From Coleophoma eucalyptorum (taxonomy: Eukaryota; Ascomycota; Leotiomycetes; Helotiales; Dermateaceae): a stretch of DNA of 64,000 nucleotides. The stretch is from NCBI GenBank assembly GCA_026120035.1, contig JALRME010000001.1, positions 3,485,909 through 3,549,908 on the forward strand, read 5' to 3'. The position numbers and the translations under genes are program-made. Positions 25,362 to 37,249 of the stretch are shown here, piece after piece. The notes beneath the pieces were generated by a model. That model saw only the letters and a program-made list of their open reading frames with translations, made no database searches and was not told the DNA's origin. Numbering within the stretch: position 1 is the stretch's first letter; the number at the start of each line of letters is the position of its first letter.

Positions 25362-26787
25362 ATGCATCAAAAACCTGTCACTGAGGTTAGCACCATGGGC
25401 GACGAGTACGAAGACGTAGCAGGATTGGATGTAAGGCAGATTCCGAAGTTCTACGAATAAAGGACCATTGTAATGAAATATTAGGTCGATTCGAACGATA
25501 CCGACTCAGCAATCACTGATATATCCTCCGGGTAATGCTATCTTGGCTCCTATATACGTACTTGCTGAATTTAACATGTATACAGACAATCAACATATTC
25601 GGTGCGCACAAATATTTACGACTTCGTATCCGAAAATGGGCGTACTTATCATAAATACAAAGCAGGCAGTGAGTTTACAGTTTGATATCTTGATCCGATA
25701 CAACTTTAAGCGACTAATACACTATTAGCATATATGCTTCCAAATGATGAGGTTCGTACTTTTTAAAGAGATTCAAGATTGATGACATTAGACCTGACTT
25801 TATGACTAGCAAGAGCAGGAAAGACTAGGTAAGATCAGAAGTAAATGATGCAGCGTAATCTGACGCACTACCCAAAGATCTTCAGCATCATTTATGGACG
25901 TTAACCTTATCTAACAAACTCTATCTGGCGCCAATTTCATCTCCACAACGAGTACTCGATATCGGTACCGGAACTGGGATCTGGGCTATAGAATTTGGTA
26001 TGAAAAAAGTCTTCCGGCGGCTATTCATTCGCTAAGCAAGAAGCAGCCACACAGAATCCACAAGCAGAAGTCGTAGGAAGTGATCTGAGCCCGATCCAGC
26101 CGTTGTAGTATGCATTTTAACCTAGAAGATAAGATCCATCTGACGGAATTAGTGTACCTCCCAACTGCCGCTTTGAAGTTGATGATGCAGAAGATGTATG
26201 GTCATATACTCAGAAGTTTGATTACATCCATGGTCGACTTTTATTTACCTGTTTCAACAACCCGGCTGCGTTTGTTCAACAAGCTTACGATGCACTCGCG
26301 CCAGGGGGCTATTTTGAAATGCAAGAATTAGACTTCAAATTGCACGGCGTTGATGATACCATCAATGGCACGAGCCTTCAAAGGTGGGGTGAATTGTGCG
26401 CCGCTGGGGGAAAGGTGCTCAATAAAGACTGGTACTGCACGACAAAATTCAAACAATATTTCATCGACGCTGGGTTTGAAGATGTGGTGGATACCGTTTT
26501 CACATGGCCCAGCAATACTTGGCCAAAACGAAAAGAAGACAAGATGATTGGTCTTTATCAGATGACGAATGTTTTAGATGGCATCCACGCAATGTCAGCC
26601 AAGTCGTTTACAGCTGGGCTTGGTTGGACTACGCAGGAGCTAGAGGTATTTCTAACTGATGTTAGAAAGGACTTGAAGAATAGATCTATACATGCTTACT
26701 GGCCAACGTAAGTCGAGACCCGGAACTTGACTCGTTGAATGCTAATCAATCAACAGACATGTTATTTATGGCCGTAAACCGAAATAA
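25362..26787 (+). CDS. LaeA-like SAM-dependent methyltransferase, 9 exons
   Basis: Class I methyltransferase of the fungal LaeA/UMTA-like group. I rebuilt nine exons: 25362-25430, 25485-25531, 25586-25668, 25729-25751, 25810-25828, 25878-25997, 26047-26104, 26153-26707 and 26757-26787. All phases agree and give about 334 residues. Assembly produces [10 protein letters not shown], then YMLPNDEQEQERLDLQHHLW, the SAM-binding motif [16 protein letters not shown] near residue 106, then [26 protein letters not shown] and FDYIHGRLL, all hallmark blocks of this family. Two exons are only 23 and 19 nt. The C-terminus ends YGRKPK, as is usual. LaeA itself regulates secondary metabolism; most paralogues of this type have unknown substrates. 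No biosynthetic core gene adjoins it. The gene appears intact. Confidence 0.88.
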
Positions 26788-28216
26788 AGGATTTTGGGCA
26801 ATTTCTTTATGTCATAGGAACTAGAAGACAGAAATTCTAAACAAAAACTTTGCCTCAATAAATATCATATTTAAGGGCAGTCTCTGCTCGTCCTACACAA
26901 TAAAAAAACTGGCCGTTTTACTGGCTCTATGCAAATGGCAAGCTGCGTCATGACTCATGGCCCCATCTGTGGTTTCAACGGCTTTCAACTTCCTTCACCT
27001 GTTGCCTCACTCATAAATATTGCTAAAATTCACCGCCATAATTTCGACACTGCTGTGATAGCTCTACATGATGATTTTCTGGCTCGCAATACTGTATACG
27101 TAACAAAACGCTCAGAACTTGTTCCCCTGCTCTGTCAAATGAGTCTAGAAACTGTCCTTGTTCTGCTTTTCTTTCTTTGTATGACCCGTCACAATAAGTG
27201 ACAAAACGATCTATAGATGGCCAACGAAGCTTACAGGCCTGCCCCATGCCAAGAATCAGATCGGCGCCGTTAAAGTGCGGAGAAAAAGGAATATGACTAT
27301 CAGTTATAGATCAAAGGGGTTCTAATCCTTGTAAGTACTGTATGAACTGCGACAGATTTGCTTTGATAAGAGGTCCAAATTCTACTGTACTCTTACAACT
27401 TTTACTACATTCATGTTCAAGAATGCTTACCATATATTCCACGTGTATTGGTCTTCCACGTGTAGACGCTCTCCAGAAAATTCTTTCAAGGAATAGCCGA
27501 AGATAAATTCTAATTAGACTAAGGTTATGTATAAGCTTTCTCAATTTGAGTTTGCTCGCGTGCAAACAAGCTTAAGTCAAAGCTCAGGTAAAACATCATT
27601 TACATAGTGGCCTTGCTTCCCATTTAGGAGGCAAAGTTCTTGGAGCCCTACATTTCTTATTCAAGTCACCTAGAACCTTTATCGTACTGTACATATCTCT
27701 ATGTTGAAGACAAACTGAAGTCGTTATTGCAAGACTCTGCACTCTTACGGTTTGTCAGATGATCTCGTCAAACCTCAAGTTCAGGGGTAAAGGGCTTGGC
27801 GTAGCTTCGCCTTGCCAGGCACCAGCGGCACAACAGCGGCACACTTCTACTCTAGCCAAAATTGGATGTCCACTATTCAGATTAGGCCTAACGGGAGCCA
27901 AACTCGCTGGGGCGAATTATGGTCTAATCCGTTAACTAGTGGTCTATCCGGCGCTAAAATCTTATGCTAGCGTCTAATATCCCCTAATAAGGTTCGCGTT
28001 GGTAGAATTAAGATTGCCAATCTTATCCACTTAGAGTTTCGGTACCTAGCTGCCTCACTTTATACGAGGAACCTAATACCTTATACTTCATGTCGCTTGG
28101 CCTCTTCTCAGTCGGTATACTTTTGTGTGTCTAGTCGCCGCGTTGCTCTGCTTCGTCATCTGCTTTTGGGTGTTGTCTGCGTTCTCTCCTGTTGTCTTTT
28201 CCGTTAACTGTACAAG
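26788..28216. other. intergenic, no supported gene
   Basis: Only short frames without motifs occur here. The stretch around 27880-28080 has the TAG/CTA-rich look of mutated repeat DNA, but I cannot name an element. Confidence 0.4.
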
Positions 28217-29284
28217 ATGGTTGTAAACATTCGTACTGCTATACTGGGAGCCCTCACTAGCGTTGTCGCTGCACAAACCGTCGACATCTTTATTCCTGAA
28301 TACGGAAGATACCAGGACTCCTTAGTCGCTGAGAGTGTTGGTGAGGTATGAGGCTCAATATCTTCGCACAACGTTCACAATATCGCCCCCAAGTGTCTCT
28401 GCTAACATTCACGTTGAAACATTAGAATGCCGGCGTGACATCCTACCTTATTGGGTGTGGTCCTCAAACTGTAGCTTCGGAATCTTGCGTCGCAGTGCGT
28501 ACTGGAGTTGGCCGTGACAATAGCCCTCCTCTCTGTACTGGCAATTTGCCTTATAACACCTACACTCAAGACTCTTGCGTTCTTACTGCTGGGGCAACTT
28601 TACTCGAGGGCCCATCCACCATCGTTTTCATCAGAGCTGGTAGCGACAGTTACTCAATCGACTGCTCGGTTGCGGGCACGGTGTCCGCGGTGTGGTAAGA
28701 ATTCCTGATCCAGACCAGCCGTCAACAAATAGCTGATTTGTGCCTTGTCTCTCGGTAGCACCCAGACCTTCACCGATCTCGCTTTCGAAAAGAACGACGT
28801 CATCACCGATACTATCACTGGCACGCAATTCTCCTTCTACCACGTCCCACTAACTACCGGCCTCACTTCCGATGGCCCTCTTCCAACCCTCCAAGCCGGC
28901 AACGCAGTAACGACTAGCGCAGCACCGAGCACATCTACTACCGCAAGCCCTTCTCCAACACCTACTACTGCATCAACCACTTCTAGCACCACCCCTACGC
29001 CCAGCACGAGCACTACGCTAAGCAGCGAAAGCCAGAGCGTGGATAGCAGCTCAGGATCCAGCAGTAGTGCAGCGGCAAGTAGCAGCTCGATCAGCTCAGG
29101 CAGCGGCTCGTTCAGCTCAAGCAAGAGTACGACCACAATCACAACAGCGGCAACCAATGGCACCACTAGTACTACCTCCGCCCTGCCCAGCGTTACAGAG
29201 CTTAGCAATGGAGCAACAGCCCTAACCCAGTGGACGGTAGGCGCTGCTGCAGCGGCAGTGTTGGCTGTTGTGGCTACCCTCTAA
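28217..29284 (+). CDS. secreted Ser/Thr-rich protein, probably GPI-anchored
   Basis: Exons 28217-28345, 28426-28694 and 28759-29284 give about 307 residues. An N-terminal signal peptide ends near residue 19 (VVAA|Q). A compact domain with paired cysteines follows (GCGPQTV, ESC, LCTG, DSCVL, IDCSV and a final Cys formed by splicing TG|C). After residue ~190 a long Ser/Thr-rich low-complexity stalk leads to a C-terminal hydrophobic tail (VGAAAAAVLAVVATL) preceded by small residues, as expected for a GPI-anchor signal. Such proteins sit at the plasma membrane or cell wall. I do not recognise a catalytic motif. The intron positions bracket the globular domain. Confidence 0.8.
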
Positions 29285-30373
29285 TCGATCTGGCATTGAC
29301 CTATCAAAGAACAGTAATGTGGGAAGGGATGAGAAACTCAAGACGATAATGCCTAACGAATAGAGGCTGTATCAACACCCTCTAATATTGTAAAAAGTTG
29401 TACATTAATACTAATAAAACAACATTAACAAAATATTTATACTCTGGCTGCAGTAGTTCGCGGTCCCGAGGCGTCCCCGACCCAATTGATACTGGTCCTA
29501 AAATTACTTGTCTAAGTACTTCGTTCATAATCTATTTTGTCGGACTTTCTTGCCTGTAATGGAAATGCATCCTCTGACATGCTACAACCGAGCGTTTACA
29601 AAAAATTGTGCGGTGAAATGGGTTGAGAAGAGAGAAAAGACGCATTGACTAAGTCATGATTTTGTTTTACACGAAATTTCCGATTTATCTCCCTTCGCAA
29701 CGGATGCCTTAGGGAATGGCGTTTTTATCCTAAAACCTTAATCTACACAAGAAACTACTGGCGTTTCTGTCATTAATAGTGGTTATGCAATGCTGTCAAG
29801 AGTCGCAGTGTCGCTTCTGTACGATATCTTCTTGTGTATCATGTAGTGATTTTCCACCGACCTATTGGCTTAGGTTGGTTAATTTATCATTGTTGGTCAC
29901 TGTATTCTTTTCTCGGTGTTCTTTTTTGCGTTACACTGTTAGTTCATGTTCAGTGGGGGCACGTCGTCTGCAAAGTCTTGTCCGGCTTTTGTCGGACAAA
30001 GACTTTAGCTTCGGCGTAAACCGATTTATCCGGCCATCAACATCTCCTGTCGATTGTATAAATTGCAGTATGATCTCAGTAGAACTATGACGTCCGGCTT
30101 GGTTTTGCATAGTATAGTACGCATTAAATAATTATATTTTCAATCAACAAAAACAACTGTACTGCCCTTCCTTACGCCACGATCTCCGTGACTAACGATA
30201 TCGATTGACCTGATAGCCTTGTTGTGTTATCAATCTTGAAGTTTCCCTCACGTCATAACTTGCTCAATCTGTAAGTGGTCAAGTTCCTCATATTCGGACT
30301 GACATGCATCTAAAGCTCTTCAGTGTCATACCGCCAGAATCTCGGTAGATTTGAATTTTAGTTAAGTAAAATC
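29285..30373. other. intergenic
   Basis: I recognise no gene. The plus-strand frame at 29779-30090 lacks motifs and looks like chance. Confidence 0.4.
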
Positions 30374-31789
30374 ATGATCTCTGAGAATATTGTCGTGATT
30401 GGGTAAGATCATAACTCATTCAACCCGGTCACTGGAGACCCTGAAATAACTTCCGCTATAGTGCTGGTGTGTCTGGCTTGACAACGTCACTCCTAGCTGC
30501 TAGAGATAAAGGCTACAATGTAACAGTGCTTGCCAAGCATATGCCAGGAGACTACGATATTGAATACACATCTCCATGGGCTGGAGCGGATTAATTTCCG
30601 TCAGTGCTTTCATGTTTCATAACTTTAATAGATAAAGTCTACGGGAGGAAGAACAACAACTGATTTCGTATTCATTAGGTACTCCAAAAATGGCACAGAG
30701 GCTGCAAAGTGGGAAAGTGATACATTTTTCGAGCTCTACAGAATTGCAAAAGAGCTTCCAGAAGCGGGGGTAGAAATTCGCGGTATGTAATTTGATTGGT
30801 TATTTACATAAAACCAGCTGAAATTCCTAGAAACCATTCATTGCAACAGATATGAAGACATGGATAATGGAAATTCCTCCACTATTGGTGATGATCCATG
30901 GTTTAAGACTGTTGTTCCTGAAGTAAGTTCACCAGGATGTCTGGCTCTCTAATTTGTTCCAGAAGGGCTATAGCTTAACACCCGCAGTTTAAAATGGTAC
31001 CACAGGACTGCCTTCCGGCATGAAGTTCAAATCTATTTCTATCAACACGGCCATCTATCTCCCTTATTTATTTTCTCAATGTCTTAAATACGGAATTTAT
31101 TTCAAGCGAAGTATCCTGGAGAACTTGAGTGATGCAGCATTACTTCATAGTTCAGGAGTTCCTGCTGACTTAGTTGTAAACTGCACGGGACTTCTTGCCT
31201 CGCGCGCAGGCGATCTCGGACCCGACGGAAAAGGCGATAAGACCGTACAGCCAGTCCGAGGTCAGACTATCCTCCTGAGGAATGAAGTCTCCAAAATGAT
31301 GTCTATATCGGGTACGGATGATGCTCCTGATGAGCTCACCTATATTCCCCGTGCGGCTGGTGGAGGAACCATTGTTGGGGGTTGTTATCAATTGGGCAAT
31401 TGGGAATCCCAACCGGATCCTAATCTTACGAGACGAATCTTGCTCCGTGCTTTGAAACTCTGCCCCGAACTAGGAGATGGTAAGGGTTTCGATGGTGTTG
31501 ATATTATCAGGCAAAATTTTGGATAAAGACCTTGGCGAAAAGATGGTGCCAGAATTGGAGCAAGCTGGGTTGGTGATGTCTTGATGGTCCATAATTATGG
31601 GCATGCAGGATATGGATGTAGGTTATATATTTTGATGTTGAAAACAAAAACTAAAGAGACTAATTATATGCAGACTAGATGTCGTATGGCTGTGCTATGG
31701 CAACATTGGAAGTTATTGAGCAAGTGTTGAAAGACAGCTCAAACGTACATCCCGAGACAGCTCTGTATACATGGCATTCAAAGCTATGA
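30374..31789 (+). pseudogene. D-amino-acid oxidase pseudogene (peroxisomal type)
   Basis: Relic of an FAD-dependent D-amino-acid oxidase, the peroxisomal enzyme that deaminates D-amino acids. The spliced start gives the dinucleotide-binding motif [17 protein letters not shown]. Then come [29 protein letters not shown], the LVVNCTGLLA and VQPVRGQT blocks, and HNYGHAGYGY, all diagnostic. Three in-frame stops interrupt it: TAA at 30592-30594 right after WAGAD, TAA at 31524-31526 just before RPWRKDGAR, and TAG at 31676-31678 where relatives have Gln. The reading frame otherwise survives to a C-terminal SKL peroxisomal targeting signal and stop at 31787-31789. The decay is therefore by point changes, not large deletion. 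It adjoins a mutated transposon. Confidence 0.85.
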
Positions 31790-32525
31790 ATGTTAACACT
31801 TTAATGGAAACACGGCATTTGAGATGTTTCTACATGATGTTATGGATAACTTAGAGCTAGGATATGAAAGATACTAGGAGAATACTATCTGAAAACTACA
31901 TTAAATACTCTAGATCAAAGGTTAGTCGATAAATTGTGTGAGAGTTTGATAGAATAAAGTGAGTTTCGCATGTCAAATATAGAGGATTAAAAGTTATTGG
32001 ATCCAAATAAGATCATCTAGGGTTACTGTCGGAATATGATTTACAGATCAATCACGTTACCTAGTCATATGTTACAACATCCTTAGCCAGGGATGTATAT
32101 ATTTACCTCCATCTGACACTCTCTTCTAAACATCATCTATGAACGGCTTTACAAAACACCTGTTGATATATCGTGGATTCTAAATTGCAATATACGTAAA
32201 ACGACAGTTACTGTTAAAATGCTACACTCGTTTCTTATTTTGCATACTTGTCTCATAAATCAAGGCTCAATGAATTTATCATAAGTCCAATTTCGAGTGA
32301 TACGGCGGCAACGAAGAGACCTAGATTTGTTTAATGTTTTGACTTAGTACTGCAACGTAGCTCTTTATAGAATTAAAATAATGAGCTTGAATCAATTGAA
32401 TGAAGGCCTAAATATTTCTACAACATTGGCTAGATAAACCAACCCCAGTAACTAAAACCCAAAGCGGCCTGTGGCTGTACCACTTCTCATACGAGATGTA
32501 TATAAAAAAAGAAATATAAAAATGA
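31790..32525. other. AT-rich intergenic DNA next to the transposon
   Basis: No gene is seen between the oxidase relic and the TA target site of the Fot1-like element. Confidence 0.4.
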
Positions 32526-32527
32526 TA

Positions 32528-32555
32528 ACGTGATTTATAAGTGAGTGGGCTACCT
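32528..32555 (+). repeat. left terminal inverted repeat
   Basis: It matches the reverse complement of 33961-33988 with about three mismatches in 28 bases. The TA target duplication is at 32526-32527. Confidence 0.85.
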
Positions 32556-33906
32556 CGTGTATTATTGCCTTCGCTCCCTTTGCAAATTGATCGATAGTAT
32601 TTAGCATAGGTGTTGGTAAGCTATTCTGATGATTAGAAATACGAGTCTTGATAAGAGTTGTCTATAAATCAGCCTCTATTGGATTGTATGGTATCCTAGA
32701 AATCCAAGTATTGGATGTAGCTAGAGGTATCCTAGGAGGTATCGGGGTCCTTAACTATATATCGAGCTTAGAAAGTACCCTCTCTGGATCGTACGGAACC
32801 AGGCTAGCTCTATTAAAGCCACCTCGTATAATTTTTTCTATAATAGAAGTAAAGAAGGCATCTCGGAATCTACATAAGAACTTAAGTTTGCTTATATGGT
32901 TAATATAAGCTTGTATCAAGCCCTCTACCTAACGGCCGTACGCTTGCTTCAATAGCCTAAAACAGCCTAAGTCGAGTGGCTGAAGGATATAAGAAGAATG
33001 TAGAGGCATATAGAGCGTAATAATCTTATGCTCTTGATAGTATAACTCAAATTCCGTCGAGTGATGGCTTTCGTAGCCATTAAGGATTAGTAGCCTATAT
33101 CCATCTTTCGTACGAGATTCCGTATAGTAATGAAAGTACTAAATCTATTCTAGGCCTATTTTATTCGTATTCTAGCTATTATCAGTCGTTATAATAAACT
33201 AATTAGCTGGTAGGTTACATTCTTTGTACTAGTTGGCTAGGTGGTACTATACTGCTAGAACGATAAATAGTGATATAGCCTAGCCTATAGTATTAACTCC
33301 CTAGATTACTATAGCCTATTCCCGGTTGCTAGGCTAGGTTAATTTTGCCCTACTACGGCCCTCTGACGTAGTTACTATCATACCTACGAATATAACACCT
33401 ATCATAAACCCTGTCTCGTCGAAGTTATTTATATCCTTATCGATAATACCGTATTTAGCTTTAGTGTTTCGTACGAGTGCAAACCACTAGCTTATAGCCT
33501 TAGGATCCTCGTATAATACTCTCTGATAGTTATACCTACGAGAGAATCGTGTTCGGAGCTCTGGTTGACGTTTTACAAAGTTGTAGGCCTAGAGCTTGCC
33601 AATAGGTGGTGTATCGCGTGCTTATAGGAGTCGATTTGCTATATCTTCAACACCACGAAGCCTAGGTGGAAACGATCGCGTTACTAGCTCTATTATATAT
33701 CGTACAATAACCTCCTCCTCTAATTTAGTAAGCTTCCTCGATTTAGGTGGAGTATTACGTCGTAAAGGTTTTCCGACGCGTCGACGAGTTAGGGTCATAC
33801 GAGGTAAGTTATAGACCTATGCTGTATATCGAACACTTAGATTTTTATCGTTTTTCATAGCTTCGAGGGCTAAGATAAGCCTACTTTCAATTGGGATTGA
33901 TTCCAT
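32530..33906 (-). pseudogene. degenerate Fot1-like DDE transposase
   Basis: Reading from an ATG at 33906 through many stops recovers a Fot1/pogo-like transposase: an N-terminal DNA-binding region (LILALEAMK, LTRRRVGKP), the first acidic site in FDETGFMIG, the second in TDNS, then LLILNGYESHHS, LQPLDLGCFRLLKQAYGR and the C-terminal block SLVPYDPERVLSKL, with tail similarity running to the left repeat. Most stops are TAG or TAA where relatives have CAG, CAA or TGG, which fits C-to-T changes on either strand such as repeat-induced point mutation (RIP). The third catalytic aspartate is asparagine (GAT/GAC to AAT). The element therefore cannot move by itself. Confidence 0.85.
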
Positions 33907-33960
33907 AAGGTAATATTGATATAATGTAGTGTTAAAGTAAAAAGAGGGTATTTTGGTGGG

Positions 33961-33988
33961 AAGTGGCCCACTCACGTATAAATCACGT
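33961..33988 (-). repeat. right terminal inverted repeat
   Basis: Partner of the left repeat. The TA target duplication follows at 33989-33990. Confidence 0.85.
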
Positions 33989-34033
33989 TACCGATTTTCT
34001 GTATACCTATTTGATGGACATCCAAGGCTCTGC

Positions 34034-36652
34034 TTACTGTATAGCAGGAGGAAGAGTTAAAGGAGGGAAGCATCGGTCGGCAGTGGTGGCATTATTGCCC
34101 CACCACTCTGGGAAAGTAACGCTTGGCAGGCTAATACAGAAAACTAAGACTAATTGTAAGACTTGTGAACCACAATCTAAACCAATGCCAAGAAGGTAGT
34201 TGTATTTACGGAACCATGCTCCGTGATAACGGTAGATATACCCCATACTAGACATTTTTTACATGTCAGAACAATAATTATCAAAAGAGTTCCTTATGTA
34301 ATGGGCGTTTGAGCTTACAAGATAAAGGATAGAATCGCAGAAGTCATCAGATTTGCAGTCTCATATACCGGGAAGTACGTTGCACCCCAGAAAAATACGA
34401 CGGGATTGAGTCGTTCCTCGATGTTCCAGCGAGGTTTCCACTTGTGTAGGGCAAATGCGGCGGCAATACATATAGGGCCAATAAGGAAGCCATAATATAC
34501 CCAATTGTATACAGAGTCTTTGGCAAATAAAACACGTGGACCAAGCATTCCCCAAATTACTGATATGGAATAGAAGTTTCGCGTTTTTAGGGCAAGCCAC
34601 GATGAAGATTGAACAACTCCAGTAAGGGTTGCTGCTCCGATCCGGTCAATGATAAAACGCATCACCCCATAGTTTATAAAAGGTCCAATCAGGGTCCCGT
34701 AAACCTGCGCAATAAAGAGCTCGGTTTCTGGGATCTTCATGTAGTAGCCAAATTTGTAGTCCGAGATGAGGTTGAGGCTTTGATCCAGAATCTGACGACC
34801 GAACACCAAACTAGACAGAACTGCCACAGGCTTTCCTGGGAAGAGGGATCCAGCAATAACTTCGCTAAGGAAGGCCATTCCCACTTGTATATTTGCAACA
34901 CCAAATAAAATCCTGCTGGGAAATGTGAAGATAAAGGATATAGCGCTGATGATAATGAAGCCCCACCATGGCAGTTGGAAGTCGCCAGCATAAAGAACTC
35001 CAATTGACAGGCCGCCGGTTACAAAAAGGATTATCAGGTACCACCACTAGTAGTTGTAAGTTCGCATAGTATGTATTTATGAAATACAAGTATAGACTTG
35101 GCCAATAAAAAATGAGGAATGATGACTTACATGAGGAACGCGAGGAAATCCAGCCATAAGGTTAAGGTATGGGTCATTGTAATCGGTTTCCCGTTTGTTC
35201 CATGCATCCTTAACAATGAGCCAACTCGATCTCCCATACCATAGAACCGCATATGTCATGGCTCCGGTTGAAGCAGCAAATCCCCAAAAGAAGTACATAG
35301 CATAAGATGTGGACCAATAGGGTTTAGAACAGTTATTCATAGCGGTCTGGTTTAAAGTGAGATCAGTATTAAGTACTCGGGAAGTATTGTAGGTGTTTCC
35401 GGCTATATCAAATGTGCTCGAAGACATTGCTTCATAGTTCATGCTACCGAGAACATTTGTGAAGTATAAAATTGGGTAAAGAAACTAGCAAGTAAAACTT
35501 GCACCTGCAATTTGATGTACGTTAGACCAGAGAGGTGTATACAAGGGGGTGAAAAAAGAGGCATAATTCCAATCGAGACTCAAATCAAGGATGCCAAAGC
35601 CAGAGTATCCTGATCCTAGGATGTATGCGACCCAATTCCCATGGCCCATATAACAAAGGAGCGGGAGAGAGCTCAACATTGGAAATATCAAGGATGGAAG
35701 CCATTGATAAACGAAGGTAATAGCGGCGACTATGCTGAAGAACCGGATGGAACTCTTCGTGACGGAAGGATTGTGATGCATTACGTTGAAGAGTGAGACA
35801 TTAGGAAGGACAACAGGATAAAACATCTTTGGAGGTCGAACGAGTATGTCTCGGAAAAGACCAGCAAAGCCATATCGAAACATCTGTGTAGTGATTAGAA
35901 AGAGAATACCCCATCCTAGGTTGATTCTCCGCCCTTAAGAGGTGTTAGTAGTGACGCTATATTAGAACTCGAAGCAACAAGGAATTTTTTCAGCACGAAA
36001 GTTGACTTGCCATAATAGAGCTCCATAGCGGATAACGGTCCAAGCCCATATGCAGTGTGCTGGCTGCCCCAGTAAGATACAACTACAAGGGCATGCTCCT
36101 TCGAGTTCCATTTTCCTGGGTTCATAGTCCACTTATAACCAAAGGTAGTGAATTCCTTCTTTCGTAAGTGCCTAGCCATAGCATCACCCATACCCCAAGA
36201 TAGAAGTAGGACTGAGAGACTGGATAGGGAGGTCACATATGGCTTGAAATAGTAGAATGATGAAATACCGCATCCTAAAACAACCCAAAATGTCGCAAGA
36301 AACCAGTAACGGAACGTAAGAATAGGTTCACTACGATATTAAATAAGATGAAGCTCATATAGATATAGCACTAATGGGGACTTTATAGGTTTACTCACGT
36401 CTCATCATTGTGAAGAGCAACAGTCTTAACAACTAATGGAACAGGGTAGTTAACTAGGCGAGGGTCGATGAATTCATCGTTGTCACTTGGAACGTAGATT
36501 TTTCCTTCGTCAACTGAAGTCGTTCTTTGGTCGTCATTTGAAGTAATGATATAATCCGGTTGAAGTGAGCCAGACTCGTTCTTTGACATCTTAAGAGCGT
36601 AGTCATTCGGTAATAGGTCGGAAGGGCATGCTGATTTTTCAAAAGAGTCCAT
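34034..36652 (-). pseudogene. OPT-family oligopeptide transporter with one in-frame nonsense codon
   Basis: Multi-pass membrane transporter of the OPT family (peptide or metal-chelate uptake). Exons 36652-36399, 36330-36007, 35926-35131, 35046-34319 and 34247-34034 keep phase and give 771 codons. Recognisable blocks are PILTFRYW, GYKWTMNPGKWNSKEHALV, FRYGFAGLFRD, YFTNV, FPRVPHWWY (joined by splicing), NIQVGMAF and, near the C-terminus, FRKYNYLLGIGLDCGSQ. Everything is intact except a TAG at 35485-35487 (codon 340) where relatives have Trp, so TGG to TAG. No splice choice that removes it keeps the conserved segment around it. It is either a recent pseudogene, a strain-specific null, a readthrough case or a sequencing error. 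Promoter and start look normal. Confidence 0.82.
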
Positions 36653-37090
36653 ATCTTACGCGATGGAATTGTCTATGTACAGTTTTGTCTTGTCAAGAGC
36701 GAAAACTCCTTTACCTTATAGCTGATGATATCTGCGATCCTGGTGTATTTTCCCTTATCAGCTTACTCCGACTTTGAGAGACGTAGTACAATTATCACAC
36801 TTCCCTCATTCGTTCTCAATAAAATATGGCCCTTGCATCAATAGCCAGCCTTACTTGGAGCTCAGTATCTACTTGAACAATAGTAATAGGTTGCTTTCGC
36901 GACCGAAGGCAAACCGACGATTAGTTTGAAGGAGAATCTTACAGAACATAAGCTTAGATTTGATCGAGCAAGCTTGATCAGGTTAGCAACAAAATATTGA
37001 GAATTTCAGATTAAGCAAGGGTAAGAAAAGCAGTGTAGCGAAGAGTGCCGCTCTTACGCCAATACTACCTAAGTGTTGTTTTACGTCAAG

Positions 37091-37249
37091 TAACGTAAGA
37101 ATCGACTTGTAAGCCAACAGGTATTTTGGTAAATTGGTTCATAGATGATGTATTGAAGAGAGGAATTGATACCACCTCGCTAAGACTGTAACATGTGACT
37201 AGGTCTCGTGATTGAACTGAAAATGAAATTCCGACACTAAGCTTTGTCG
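37091..37249 (+). repeat. dispersed repeat, copy 1
   Basis: It shares blocks in the same order with 62516-62680 and 62863-63022: GTAAGAATCGAC, GGTTCATAGATGATGT, CTCGCTAAGA, ACATGTGACTAGGTC, TCGTGATTGA and CCGACA. Copies differ by point changes and small indels. Confidence 0.75.

Larger units (their letters stand above)
32528..33988 (-). mobile_element. Fot1/pogo-type (Tc1-mariner superfamily) DNA transposon, mutated
   Basis: The element of 1,461 bp is bounded by about 28-bp imperfect terminal inverted repeats (both begin ACGTGATTTATA) and flanked on both sides by a TA dinucleotide, the target-site duplication of this superfamily. The interior encodes a DDE transposase on the minus strand that is riddled with stop codons. 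The right end lies 45 bp from the 3' end of the OPT transporter gene. Confidence 0.88.

Noticed and set aside
28837..29208. Minus-strand frame rich in Val and Leu
   Set aside because: It is the antisense shadow of the Ser/Thr-rich stalk of the GPI-type protein.
30586..30600. A 4-bp insertion explaining the first oxidase lesion
   Set aside because: A simple in-frame nonsense codon after WAGAD explains the sequence with fewer assumptions.
35427..35520. A cryptic intron that would remove the TAG in the OPT gene
   Set aside because: Candidate donors and acceptors are either only 20-36 nt apart, break the frame, or delete a conserved membrane segment.
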